From contig JAQBPO010000072.1 in assembly GCA_028287465.1 (NCBI GenBank), positions 50,638 to 114,637 of the forward strand: a stretch of DNA of 64,000 nt, given 5' to 3'. The notes beneath the pieces were generated by a model, which searched no databases, had not been told where the DNA came from, and saw nothing but the letters and a program-made list of their open reading frames with translations. Position 1 is the first letter of the stretch. Every line of letters begins with the position of its first letter. Source of the DNA: Fibrobacterota bacterium. GTDB taxonomy: Bacteria > Fibrobacterota > Fibrobacteria > UBA11236. The translations under genes were made by a program, and so were the position numbers. Below are positions 49,588-58,995 of the stretch, piece by piece.

Positions 49588-52047
49588 ATGAAAACCATAT
49601 TTAAACCGATTTTGGCTCTAATCCCTTTGGCCGTGCAGGCTTGGGAAAGTCCTTTACCATTCTCGAACGGGGTTGCCACCAATACGAGCCAGGGCGCTTT
49701 CGCCAATCCGGCCGGTTCGGGGTTCGGAACCGAAAACAGGTTCGGAGCATCCTGGTCGGAGTGGAATACCGTCGCCGGAGGCAATGAGCGGCTTTGGGCC
49801 CTGAGGACCGAAGGGACCGGCCATGCCGAGGGCTTCCGTTTCTGGGAAGGCGATGCCCCGTATCTTGCCCGTTTCGATGCCGCCAGGGCCTGGAACGTGG
49901 CGGGATTCCTGACACCGGGCATCAGGCCGGCATACGTCTGGGACGGAAAGGGGCCCGACCATCTGTTGGTCGACGGAGGGCTTGATGCGCGTCCCATTCC
50001 CCAATTGATGGCGGGATATTGGGGCGAAAATCTCTGGTCCGGCGGTGACGAACCCATCACCCAGCATTTTGCCCTCGCCCTGAGACCTTGGGCGAACCAT
50101 GGCGGCGCGCTTTCGGATTTCAATCTCGGCGTCGGTTTGGCCAAGCCTGATTCAGGGAAGCGCCGGACCTTTATGTTCACCCGCATTCCCCTGGGATTTG
50201 GATTCCTACTGGAATCGGAATGGGATCCTAAAAACAGATCCGGATCCCTCGGATTGACCCTTCAAGCCACCGGACAATGGGCAGGTGCCCTGGGATCGGG
50301 CAGAGGCGCATCATTTGGAATGCCGGGAATGGAAGGCCGGCTCGGCCGAACCGCAGCGAAGGGCCGGCGCAGGCAGGCAGGGTTGGAGTTCCGGACCGAT
50401 CAGAAGACCCCGTTCCTGCTCTCCGCCGGCAACGTCGCGGAACTCGATCTCAACCGCACCATGGTTGAGGGCGTTGAGGCGCGGGGTTTCCTGGCTTCCG
50501 GCGGCGAACTGGGATTCCTGGAACTCGGAAAGCGTTTCGACGTGATCGAGGCCAACCCGCGCGTAAAAGCGGTTCTGGTCAAGCTCGGGAACGCGCATTG
50601 CGGATGGGCCATGGGCGAAGAGATCCGCGGCCGGCTCCTGCGCCTCCGCGGGCGCGGCATCCGCGTCGTCGCCTACCTGGATCAGGTAACGCCCCTGAAT
50701 TATTTCCTGGCATCCGCGGCGGACGTGGTGGCGATGCAACCCCAAGGGTATTTCGCCGTGAACGGTTTTTCCGCCGAGGTCATGTTCTATCGGGGACTGT
50801 TCGACAAGCTGGGCGTGGAGCCCCAGTTCCTCCGCCACGGGAAATTCAAGTCCTTCGAGGAGCCGTACACGCGGAAGGAAATGTCCGATCCGATGCGCGC
50901 CGACTTGGCGGGCTTCCTCGGGTCCATGTGGGAGCATTTCCTGGGGACCATCGCAGCCTCAAGGGGGCTGCCGATCGACAGCGTGCGCCGATCCCTCGAG
51001 TCCGGCGAGATCAGCCTGGAACATGCCCGCAAGGCGCGCCTGATCGATACCCTGATCTACCAGGATCAGGCGTTGGAGCTCGCGGGAGGCAAAGGGGCCA
51101 CCTTGGACCATTCCAGTCCCCGGGGTAACGCGCAAGTCAAGTGGGACATCCCGCCCGAGGTGGCCCTGGTTGTCGTGACCGGGAACATGGTGCTCGGATC
51201 AAGCGCTCGGTCCTGGCTGGCCGGGCCCGATCTGGCCGGGTCGGAGACCGTGGCCGCCCAGCTTCGCCGCGCCCGCAAGACCCCTTCCGTCAAGGCCGTG
51301 GTCCTGAGGGTGGATTCCCCCGGGGGATCGGCCCAGGCCGCCGACATCATGTGGCGTGAGGTCGAGCTGTTGAAGAAGGCGGGGAAACCCGTGGTGGCCT
51401 CCGTGGGCGCCGATGCGGCCTCTGGAGGGTATTACCTGATTTGCGGCGCCGACAGGATCATCGCCGCGCCGAATTCCGTGGTCGGCAGCATCGGCGTGCT
51501 CTGGGGCAAGTTCGTGCTCAAGGGCCTTTACGAAAAGCTCGGGCTAAACACCCAGACCGTCAAGACCTCGCCCCATGCGGATGCGAATTCCATGGCCAGG
51601 ACCTGGGATTCCTCCGAGGTGGAGGTACTGCAAAGGCACATGGACCAGTTCTACGATGATTTCATCTCCAAGGTCGCCGCGGGGCGCGGGAAGACCAAGG
51701 CGGGCGTGGACAGCCTCGGCCAGGGACGAATCTATACGGGCAGGCAGGCCCTCGCCAATGGCCTGGTGGACCGTCTGGGGGGGATGCAGGACGCCATCGA
51801 GGAGGCGGCCAAGCTGGCAGGCCTAGGATCCGCTCGCAACGTGGAAGTGGTCCCTTATTCCGCCCAAGGCGAACCCTCCGTGCTTTCCTTGGCGGGTAGG
51901 GATTGGGCCCATGCCGCCGCGCCGGTCTGGACGGAAGCCCTGCGCGGGGAACTGGCGCGCATCGAATCCCTTTCCGGACCCGGACTCTGGGCGATCAGTC
52001 CGGAGTTGGCCGGTTGGCCGGGAACCGCGGGGCCCGTTGGGGATTGA
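49588..52047 (+). CDS. SppA signal peptide peptidase fused to an N-terminal barrel-like domain
   Basis: The C-terminal 540 residues are a full-length, 67-kDa-type SppA (S49): a first domain with the catalytic-type Lys421 in HGKFKSFEEPYTRKEMSDPMR (in outline) and a second domain with Ser612 in GADAASGGYYLICGADRIIA. These residues correspond to the Lys-Ser dyad of E. coli SppA. The first 270 residues are different: a signal peptide (MKTIFKPILALIPLAVQA), then beta-strand-rich, aromatic sequence with GAFANPAGSGFG, similar to FadL/PorV barrels, and FALALRPW, FNLGVGLA, FGFLLESEW strands. So a periplasmic peptidase may be held at the outer membrane. This fusion is unusual. Length is 819 residues and the frame is intact. 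Confidence 0.82.
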   Translation: MKTIFKPILALIPLAVQAWESPLPFSNGVATNTSQGAFANPAGSGFGTENRFGASWSEWNTVAGGNERLWALRTEGTGHAEGFRFWEGDAPYLARFDAARAWNVAGFLTPGIRPAYVWDGKGPDHLLVDGGLDARPIPQLMAGYWGENLWSGGDEPITQHFALALRPWANHGGALSDFNLGVGLAKPDSGKRRTFMFTRIPLGFGFLLESEWDPKNRSGSLGLTLQATGQWAGALGSGRGASFGMPGMEGRLGRTAAKGRRRQAGLEFRTDQKTPFLLSAGNVAELDLNRTMVEGVEARGFLASGGELGFLELGKRFDVIEANPRVKAVLVKLGNAHCGWAMGEEIRGRLLRLRGRGIRVVAYLDQVTPLNYFLASAADVVAMQPQGYFAVNGFSAEVMFYRGLFDKLGVEPQFLRHGKFKSFEEPYTRKEMSDPMRADLAGFLGSMWEHFLGTIAASRGLPIDSVRRSLESGEISLEHARKARLIDTLIYQDQALELAGGKGATLDHSSPRGNAQVKWDIPPEVALVVVTGNMVLGSSARSWLAGPDLAGSETVAAQLRRARKTPSVKAVVLRVDSPGGSAQAADIMWREVELLKKAGKPVVASVGADAASGGYYLICGADRIIAAPNSVVGSIGVLWGKFVLKGLYEKLGLNTQTVKTSPHADANSMARTWDSSEVEVLQRHMDQFYDDFISKVAAGRGKTKAGVDSLGQGRIYTGRQALANGLVDRLGGMQDAIEEAAKLAGLGSARNVEVVPYSAQGEPSVLSLAGRDWAHAAAPVWTEALRGELARIESLSGPGLWAISPELAGWPGTAGPVGD

Positions 52048-52092
52048 TCCTTTTCGGGAAACCGGTCCGGAGGCTTGAGCCGTCGTGAGGGC

Positions 52093-53940
52093 TCAGGGAA
52101 GGTAAGGCGGGCGCGGTTGGGTGCTGCGGCTGCCTTTCAGGTCCAGGAGGCTGAACAGCAGGGACGGGCACAGGATGGAGAACGAGGCCTGGGGTTCATG
52201 AAGGTATGGCCGATCACCCACCGCCACGATGTCGCGGAGCGATTTGGAGTCGATGGACGGGAAGGAAAGCCCGCGGACAGGGGTAACCTTGCCGGTACGG
52301 GAGTCGAGCATGTCCACCTCGCAGGGCGGAGTCAGGGAAAAGGAACCGCGACCGTCCAATCCGTCCGTAATCGCCATTTGCGAGGCCAGCGGGTGCCGCA
52401 GGAGTTTGAAGGCATCCTCGTCAAGGACCTTTGAAACGACAAGGCCGTATCCGGTCCCTTCATCGCTTCCCATGGTCTTCAACCTGGCGACCAAATCCGA
52501 TTCCGGCAGCGGCTTGGACGATCGCAGCAAGGTCACCCCCGGGAACCCTCCCCCATACCGCCAGTGGCCGTTGCTGAGATGACCCTTGGCCTTGAAGACG
52601 GGAACCTTCCCCAGGAAGAAATCCTTCACGCGCCCGTCCTTGACCAGGACGATGTCTTCCGCGGGCTGGCCTTGTTGGTCCAAAAGGTAGTGGCCGAACA
52701 GGGACCGCCCCTGCCAGGCGGCCAGGGACGGCGTATCGATGACGGTGATCTCCGAGGGGAAGAGCTTGCGGCCGGCCATGCTGACCATGAAATTGGCTTC
52801 CGAACCGGCGCCTAAGGGTTCGCGCAAACGCCCTTGGGGCGCGAGCAGGGCCTTGTTGAGTAATTCACCCGCCGCCCTTCCGTTGAAGAGCACCGGTCCC
52901 CGGTAATTCGCCAAGGGCGGGGCGCTGCGCAGGTATTCCAGCCTCTTCAGGATGGGAGCCAGGGAATCCTTCAGCGAGGCGAAGCTTACGCTCCCCTCCC
53001 CCAGGTTCAGGGGATCCCGGGTGGAAACGCGGAGATAGTCCCAAAGCGGCGCCCCGTCCTTCGCCTGGGTGAACAGGGAAATGAGCAGGGTGTGTTCCTT
53101 GACGGTCTCGATGAAACGGGCGCCTTCCGAATCCACATAGTAGAAGGTGGTGTAGTAATACTGGAATCCCACGCGGGACTCGAGAAGCCAGGGAAACCCG
53201 GCGAGGAACCGGCTGAGGTCCTTGCCCAAAGCCGCGGTCCTGGCGGTGTCGGGAGGGGTCCGGGGCTCGGCGCGGAACCTCTTGAGGACCTTTTGCCTCG
53301 AGAAATCCGGGAGGCCGTCCCGACCGCTATGGTTCGCGAGAAAGGCGCGCTTTTGCGCCAACTGCTCCACCGCCACCTTGTACTTGGCATCGGTGGCGGC
53401 CCATAAGGACAGGCGCAGGAGGGTGGTATCGTTCTCTTGGGGCAGCGGCAGGCGGAGGCGCGGGCCGAAGACGATCCCCCCCTGGAAATTCGAATTGTCC
53501 TCCTCGAAATTCCCGACGCGGAGATCCGCTTCGACGAGATGCTGTCGGTCATCGTCGGTCATCTCGCAGGATCCGAGGGATGCCTGCATATGGTGGGATT
53601 CTACGTCCCAGAGCAGGTACGAAAGGAAATAGGGACTTGGCCGGCCCTTGATGCGCAGGCCATCCATGGAGCGCTTCAGTTCGCTTGCCATCGCCTTGAG
53701 AACGGAAGAGGCTTCCATGCCCGCCTGGGTCGTATCCGCCTTATTGGCCGTTCCGGAAGCCGGGATGGCCACGCCGGGTACATCCACGGGTACATGGGGT
53801 TCGGAAGGACGGGAGGGCGCCGTAGCATCCTTACCCAGCGCCAAGGCGGCGGCGAAGGCGAAAAACGCGATGGCCAGTCCGGGAAGGCGGAAAGGACCGG
53901 ATACGCGTTCGCGTTCGCGGATGGGGAGGTATGGCATCAT
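52093..53940 (-). CDS. Exported TldE/PmbA-like partner without zinc motif
   Basis: This 615-residue protein follows the TldD-like gene on the same strand (ATGA overlap) and resembles the TldD/TldE fold (ASLKDSLAPILKRLEYLRSAPPLANYRGPVLFNGRAAGEL in outline, then GRKLFPSEITVIDTPS and DGRVKDFFLG). The HExxxH motif of TldD is absent; LFNGRAAGELLNKALL stands in that place, as expected of a TldE/PmbA subunit. Unlike cytoplasmic TldE, it starts with a hydrophobic segment (LPGLAIAFFAFAAALALG) that looks like a signal peptide. The two proteins probably form a TldD/TldE-type heteromer in the periplasm. Confidence 0.78.
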   Translation of the reverse strand: MMPYLPIRERERVSGPFRLPGLAIAFFAFAAALALGKDATAPSRPSEPHVPVDVPGVAIPASGTANKADTTQAGMEASSVLKAMASELKRSMDGLRIKGRPSPYFLSYLLWDVESHHMQASLGSCEMTDDDRQHLVEADLRVGNFEEDNSNFQGGIVFGPRLRLPLPQENDTTLLRLSLWAATDAKYKVAVEQLAQKRAFLANHSGRDGLPDFSRQKVLKRFRAEPRTPPDTARTAALGKDLSRFLAGFPWLLESRVGFQYYYTTFYYVDSEGARFIETVKEHTLLISLFTQAKDGAPLWDYLRVSTRDPLNLGEGSVSFASLKDSLAPILKRLEYLRSAPPLANYRGPVLFNGRAAGELLNKALLAPQGRLREPLGAGSEANFMVSMAGRKLFPSEITVIDTPSLAAWQGRSLFGHYLLDQQGQPAEDIVLVKDGRVKDFFLGKVPVFKAKGHLSNGHWRYGGGFPGVTLLRSSKPLPESDLVARLKTMGSDEGTGYGLVVSKVLDEDAFKLLRHPLASQMAITDGLDGRGSFSLTPPCEVDMLDSRTGKVTPVRGLSFPSIDSKSLRDIVAVGDRPYLHEPQASFSILCPSLLFSLLDLKGSRSTQPRPPYLP

Positions 53941-55739
53941 GGCCGGACCTCCGGGGGCGGAAGGATGGGCGGCAGGTTCTGATCCTTGGCTCTGCTTTCG
54001 AACTCCATGGATTCCAACAACAGCGAAGGAGCGATCGCGGAGACCGGGATCCAGCCGGATTCGGCGCCGCAGAAACCGTTGAATACCGCGGGATCGTCCC
54101 CGGCCGCGGCGACCTGGCGCAAGCTGACCAGAGGGGTCCCGACGGCGTCGACGCCGCGAACGACCCGATCCGGCCGGCCGTCAGCGAAGATCTGGGAGAC
54201 GTACAAGGGCTCAACCCGGAAGGATTGGGGAAGATCGCGGCCCGTATAGGTGAATCCTCCCGAAATGTCGTGAAGGAGCAGGCCATAGGGCTTTCCCGTG
54301 CGCTTGAGTATGGCGCGCAGGCTGTCCCGCAGGGACGCGGCCGGTACGGTATGGGAGGCTTCAAGGATGGTGTTGCCCATGCGCGCGGTGGGCGCCAACC
54401 CCAGCATGCCGCGTCCATGTCCGTTTGAGGCGCCTTTGGGGGAGATGACCGAACGGCTCAGGAGGAAGTCCTTGAATACGCCGTTCACCATCAGGGGCGT
54501 CGGACGGGCCGGCACGCCTTCGTCATCGTAACGGTAAAACCCGTTCAGCGGGATCCCGCCTGCGAATTCCCGCGTCGGATCGTCCATGATCGAGATGAAG
54601 GAGGCGGCCAGGGACTGGTTGACCTTGGTGACGAAGGTCTGCCCTTCATCAACGGCCTTCTGCCTATGGCCTTCCACCCTATGGCCGAAGACCTCGTGGG
54701 TGAAGACCGCGGCCGCGATGTTTTCAAGGATCACCGGTCCCACGAAGGTTTCCATGACGGGCGCGGTACGCAAGGTGTCGAGACGGCGCAAGAGGAGTTC
54801 CGTCGCCTGGGCGACGGAGTCGTACGGGAAATCCAAGGGGATTTCCTTGAAGAAGAAATCCTTGGTGAGCCAAAGGATCATGCCGTCCTTGGCCTTGGTT
54901 TCGACGTAGATGCCGATGTTGCCGAGGGTTTCCGTATGGGCGAGGGAGGTCCCTTCGGAGGTGACCAGGAGCTTGCGCACCTTCCGGTAGTTGAATTCTA
55001 TCTGGCTGGAATAAAGGAAGGGACGGTTGTTGAAGAGCCTGGAGGCCCGGCGTATTCGGGCGTAGAGGGTATCCACGGCTTCCCGGCCGGGAGGCATCAC
55101 CAAGGGCGGATCCACATGGCGAACGGGTTTCGCGGAGGCGAAGTCCAAGCCGGTATCGTCCTCCGCGGGCCGAACGTCGACATTCGCCTTGATCTTGATG
55201 AATTGGTCCTTGGCCGCGCGGAACGCGAAATCCGTGGCGACCTTCAAGGCCTGTTCCGCGGGCTTACCCTCCGGTTCATAAGGCAGCCGGACATTCTGGT
55301 ACCCGTCCCATGCCGTGAAGTCCAGGTTGTCCCGCATCGGATGGGTATTGTCGAATTTGCCGGACCCGACCCTCGCTTCCACGCCCAGGTAGCGGGACAC
55401 GCCGCTCTTGTCCTCGATCACTCCGCCTTTGTTCGCCATGAAACTGTGGTAGACGGTATCGTTGACGCGGTAGGCCAGGAAGTAGGGGGTGACGGAGTCG
55501 GCCTTCTTGAGGGTGGCCTGGTATTTCCCGAGACGCTCCTTATAGAAGGACAGCCGCGCTTCGGTCTTGCCTCCGCGATCGGCTTCGGCAGCGGCTTTCG
55601 CTCCTTGGTCGGCTTTTACGCGGGCTTTCCCCGATGCCGGCGGAACCGCGATCAAGACCGCGGCGCAAAAGGCCGCTGGCAGGCGCGGCCCGAAGGCGGA
55701 AAGGAAACTGAGGCTCGGAAGTCGGTGGAGGAGATTCAT
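53937..55739 (-). CDS. Exported TldD-like metalloprotease
   Basis: TldD/TldE-type complexes are zinc proteases that clip peptides, for example in antitoxin CcdA breakdown and microcin processing. This 600-residue protein has the HExxxH motif in FTHEVFGHRVEGH (His348, Glu349, His353), and the downstream KGASNGHGRGMLGLAPTARMGN-type segment of TldD. It begins with a Leu/Pro-rich hydrophobic segment (LPAAFCAAVLIAVPPASG) that looks like a signal peptide, followed by an Ala/Lys-rich linker. Classical TldD is cytoplasmic. The partner gene overlaps downstream, and the glycosyltransferase and amidase genes lie directly upstream, so these four are probably one transcript. Confidence 0.82.
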   Translation of the reverse strand: MNLLHRLPSLSFLSAFGPRLPAAFCAAVLIAVPPASGKARVKADQGAKAAAEADRGGKTEARLSFYKERLGKYQATLKKADSVTPYFLAYRVNDTVYHSFMANKGGVIEDKSGVSRYLGVEARVGSGKFDNTHPMRDNLDFTAWDGYQNVRLPYEPEGKPAEQALKVATDFAFRAAKDQFIKIKANVDVRPAEDDTGLDFASAKPVRHVDPPLVMPPGREAVDTLYARIRRASRLFNNRPFLYSSQIEFNYRKVRKLLVTSEGTSLAHTETLGNIGIYVETKAKDGMILWLTKDFFFKEIPLDFPYDSVAQATELLLRRLDTLRTAPVMETFVGPVILENIAAAVFTHEVFGHRVEGHRQKAVDEGQTFVTKVNQSLAASFISIMDDPTREFAGGIPLNGFYRYDDEGVPARPTPLMVNGVFKDFLLSRSVISPKGASNGHGRGMLGLAPTARMGNTILEASHTVPAASLRDSLRAILKRTGKPYGLLLHDISGGFTYTGRDLPQSFRVEPLYVSQIFADGRPDRVVRGVDAVGTPLVSLRQVAAAGDDPAVFNGFCGAESGWIPVSAIAPSLLLESMEFESRAKDQNLPPILPPPEVRP

Positions 55740-55759
55740 GCAACCCTAGGTGAAATCTA

Positions 55760-56953
55760 CTATTGTTGAAGGGACTTGGGCACGCTTATCGTTCCGGAAG
55801 GCGATCCGGCTCTTGCGAAAAGCGGATGGGATGCGATGAAGGCGGAAAGGGTGAAACCCGGTTCGGTGGATGGGTTCCATCCGGAGAAACCCTTTAGACC
55901 TCGCAACCGCTCCCGGGCCCCAGCCAAATCGAGGGCGCTTTGGTCCATCCTTAACGCGGCTCCGGAACGCGCAAGGTGATCCGCGAGGTATTCCTGCTCC
56001 GATTGGCCCGGCGTGGGGACCAGCAGGGCTGCGCGGGCGCCCAGGCCCGCAAGCTCCATCACCGTGGTATAACCCGACCTGGCTACCACCAAATCCGCCA
56101 CCGCGAACAACCGCGCCAGGTCCTTTCCGGGAAGGTGGTCGATCTCGGTCAGTTCACCTGGACGGATGGAAGCCGGGTCCTGCCGGTTATCGCGGTTACC
56201 TGGCAACCCGCGCACCAGAACGCGTGTCCCCCCCGCCTCGGTCATTTGCCGCCGAAGGGCGGCTTCGAACAGTCCGCGCTGCGGTTCCGGGCCGCTGACC
56301 ACGGCGAGGATATCCACCTTGGGAATCCCATCCCGGGCCGGGACCACCTTTGGATCGGAGGCGGTTTCCCTTTTTCCGAAGCGAGAAAGTGGGTGTATGA
56401 ATTCCAGGTTATCGGGAGCCGAAGCCCCATGGCTCAATTCACCTGAAAGGGAATCCGGCCCCGGGAAGTCAGGGACCCATACCCGATCGAATGCCTTGAG
56501 CCTGCGCAGGTTCATGGAGAGCAGGATCCGCTCCAGCAGCCCCGCCCCGGGAAACCGGCCCGGAACCTTGATGAATACCTGGTGGGTTACGAATATCGAA
56601 GGGATCCCCCGGGCGGAAACCCCGTATCGTCCGTCCGAGATGACGAGGTCGGCGGGATTCCCGGCCAGGATCCGCTTCAGCCGCCGCGATTCGGCGCGGA
56701 TGCCCAGGAGGACCCGGGGAAGTTGCGCCAGCATGACCGGAAGGAAGAAGGCCTGGGTCCGGGAGTATCGGACCGGATACCCCGGGAATTCGAAGACGTC
56801 CAGATGGGGGAACTCCTCCCTGAGGAGCCGCAATCCCCCGCCGGAAGCCCCGATGCGGACCTGATGGCCGTTCTCCAGGAGGGCCAGCACCAGGGGAATG
56901 CATCGCGTGGCATGACCAAGACCCCAATCCAAGGGACAGACCAGGATCCTCAT
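55760..56953 (-). CDS. Glycosyltransferase (GT28/MGT-like)
   Basis: The product from ATG 56953 (397 residues) begins MRILVCPLDWGLGHATRCIPL, the nucleotide-sugar transferase N-terminal motif, and ends with LVVARSGYTTVMELAGLGARAALLVPTPGQSEQEYLADHL in outline, the C-terminal GT28/MurG-like donor-binding block. The upstream in-frame extension would overlap the amidase gene; the overlap ATGA at 56953 decides the start. Its substrate could be a lipid or cell-wall sugar, in keeping with the peptidoglycan-linked neighbours, but nothing proves this. No transmembrane anchor is seen. Confidence 0.8.
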   Translation of the reverse strand: MRILVCPLDWGLGHATRCIPLVLALLENGHQVRIGASGGGLRLLREEFPHLDVFEFPGYPVRYSRTQAFFLPVMLAQLPRVLLGIRAESRRLKRILAGNPADLVISDGRYGVSARGIPSIFVTHQVFIKVPGRFPGAGLLERILLSMNLRRLKAFDRVWVPDFPGPDSLSGELSHGASAPDNLEFIHPLSRFGKRETASDPKVVPARDGIPKVDILAVVSGPEPQRGLFEAALRRQMTEAGGTRVLVRGLPGNRDNRQDPASIRPGELTEIDHLPGKDLARLFAVADLVVARSGYTTVMELAGLGARAALLVPTPGQSEQEYLADHLARSGAALRMDQSALDLAGARERLRGLKGFSGWNPSTEPGFTLSAFIASHPLFARAGSPSGTISVPKSLQQ

Positions 56954-57774
56954 CCGGGGCCGGGGGAATGGTGCGGCCAGGCATTGGGGAACCTGCAGGC
57001 GGTTTCGAGCATGCGCACCACCGGGCCTTCCACGCCCGCAAGGTAGGCCTGGGGCCGGGTGCGCCACAACTCGCGGACGCGATCCAGGTGATCCTCCGGC
57101 AGGCGTTCGGGTCGATCGCGGATGTGCGCGTGATACGGAAGCTCCAAGGTTACCATGGCCGGCCTGGATCCGTCAGGGTAGACGAGGCCGTTGCCGCACC
57201 ATTGGCCCATGGAGCCCGGGCAGATACCGGCCGGCATGACCTCCGGTCGATGGACGCGCAACCGGTACGGCTTGCGCTCCTCGGGAGACAGGGTTTCCCA
57301 CATTTTGACCGCCAAGGCGGTGCTTTGGGGCCCGTCCGCATCGATCTCCGCGAGCGCCCAATGGAGGCTGATTATCTTCGCGGGGCGGCGGGAAAGGATA
57401 TAGGCATGGATGGCCCGGGTTTCCGGCTCGGAAAGCGGGCCGATGCCGGGCGGTTCGTCCGAATCCCGGCTCCAATGATGCGGGAAGTTCCGGTTGAGAT
57501 CCACTCCACGGCCGTTGTATCGGGAGTCGGCCGCGTACCCGTCCGGATTATGGAGCGGCAGAACGGCGAGCGGGGTCCTTACGGTCCCGGAATCGAGATG
57601 GGAGACGATGAAATTCTCCAGGATGGAAACGGTCGCCCTCTCATCCCCGTGGGTGCCCCCGATGAGGAGGGTGCCTGTCCCGGTTTCATCCGGCCCGGGG
57701 ACGCCATGATAGGGGAAATTCGAGTGCAGGAAAATCTCCCGGCCGTCGATCGAATTGCCTATGATATTACGCAT
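56950..57774 (-). CDS. mpaA: M14-family peptidase, MpaA-like murein peptide amidase
   Basis: M14 zinc peptidases of the MpaA kind cut the D-Glu-meso-diaminopimelate bond of murein tripeptide during cell-wall recycling. The 274-residue protein has the zinc ligands His42 and Glu45 in GGTHGDERA and His138 in ISLHWAL, the substrate-binding NPDGY and N-R-N-F-P (Asn94, Arg95), and the catalytic-type Glu211 in TLELPYH. No signal peptide is visible, which fits the cytoplasmic recycling enzyme. It is divergent from the epimerase gene ycjG across 98 bases; in E. coli these two genes are also neighbours. Confidence 0.85.
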   Translation of the reverse strand: MRNIIGNSIDGREIFLHSNFPYHGVPGPDETGTGTLLIGGTHGDERATVSILENFIVSHLDSGTVRTPLAVLPLHNPDGYAADSRYNGRGVDLNRNFPHHWSRDSDEPPGIGPLSEPETRAIHAYILSRRPAKIISLHWALAEIDADGPQSTALAVKMWETLSPEERKPYRLRVHRPEVMPAGICPGSMGQWCGNGLVYPDGSRPAMVTLELPYHAHIRDRPERLPEDHLDRVRELWRTRPQAYLAGVEGPVVRMLETACRFPNAWPHHSPGPG

Positions 57775-57872
57775 GGCTTAACCTGGCTTTCCCGATCCAT
57801 AATATCATAATAAACACTTCTTCGCGAAGACCGGGATCCGATGTATATTCACCTCTTCGATCGAATGCACCC

Positions 57873-58910
57873 ATGATTCGCATCAACCACATCGGCAAAG
57901 CGCTCCACCCCAGGCACGTCTTCCGGATTTCCCGGGCGAGCCGTCCACAGGTGGAAAATGTGTTTTTCGTGTTGGAACAAGACGGCGTGCTCGGATACGG
58001 CGAGGCCTCCCCCAATTCCTTTTTCAACGAGAACAATCTGGATGTCCAGATGTCGCTGGCCGGCCTGGCCGATTACTTCAGGCGCCAGACCCTTTCCGGC
58101 GCGGAGGATATCGGCCGCATCTGGTCCGAGATCTGGGAGAGGGTCTCTCCTTCCCGTGCCTGCCAATGCGCCGTGGACCTGGCCCTTTGGGATCTTTTCG
58201 CGAAACTCCGGGGCAAGACGACGGCCGAATGCGCCTTGGGCGGACCGGTTCATGACATCGCCACCTCCGCCACCCTGGGGATTTGCCCGCCCCAGGAATG
58301 GGAGGAACGCATCGCCGAATTGGCAGGCTTCCCTGCGGTCAAGGTGAAGCTGGATGCGCGGGTGGATACGGACCTCATCGAGGCCATACGCGCCCGCACC
58401 CCGGCGGCCATCCGCGTGGACGCGAACGGAGCCTGGGCCGGACTGGATATCGAAGCCATCAGTATCCGATTGCGGGACCTGGGCGTGGAATTCATCGAAC
58501 AACCCCTTCTACCTTCCGAAGATGCGCTCATGGAATCCCTCCTGCGGAAATCCGCCCTGCCCCTCTTCGCCGACGAAAGCTGCGCCGGCCTTGGCGATCT
58601 GGAACGGATGCCGGGACGCTTTTCAGGTTTCAACATCAAACTGGTGAAATGCGGCGGAATCACCCCTGCCTTGTCCATGCTCCGGGAAGGCCGCCGCTTG
58701 GGATTGAAGGTCATGGTGGGATGCATGCTTGAGAGCAGTCTGCTCATATCCGCCGGCGCCGTGGTGGCCCAGGAGGCGGACTTCGCGGATCTGGACGGTA
58801 GCTGGTTGCTTCGCGACGATTGCTTCTCGGGATTGGAAATGGTATCGGGACGTCTTCGTCTGAGCAGCCGGCCCGGGTTGGGAGTAAGCCCCATTTTCCC
58901 GTCCCTTTGA
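57873..58910 (+). CDS. ycjG: L-Ala-D/L-Glu epimerase (enolase superfamily)
   Basis: This epimerase converts L-Ala-D-Glu from murein to L-Ala-L-Glu, so that the peptide can be recycled. The 345-residue protein has the enolase-superfamily metal ligands and lysines: the K-x-K motif (VKVKLD), then metal-binding DANGAW, EQPLLPSED and ADESCAG, and the second catalytic lysine in FNIKLVKCGGI. The pattern is that of dipeptide epimerases. With the neighbouring MpaA-like amidase it forms the standard murein-tripeptide salvage pair. The start ATG is 57873. Confidence 0.88.
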   Translation: MIRINHIGKALHPRHVFRISRASRPQVENVFFVLEQDGVLGYGEASPNSFFNENNLDVQMSLAGLADYFRRQTLSGAEDIGRIWSEIWERVSPSRACQCAVDLALWDLFAKLRGKTTAECALGGPVHDIATSATLGICPPQEWEERIAELAGFPAVKVKLDARVDTDLIEAIRARTPAAIRVDANGAWAGLDIEAISIRLRDLGVEFIEQPLLPSEDALMESLLRKSALPLFADESCAGLGDLERMPGRFSGFNIKLVKCGGITPALSMLREGRRLGLKVMVGCMLESSLLISAGAVVAQEADFADLDGSWLLRDDCFSGLEMVSGRLRLSSRPGLGVSPIFPSL

Positions 58911-58995
58911 CCCCCGGAAGGCCGCGCGACCGGGCCTAGGCGCCAAAGCGGCTGGAACTCCGGCCCGGGCCGGTTATATTATGGGTGAGGTGTCC

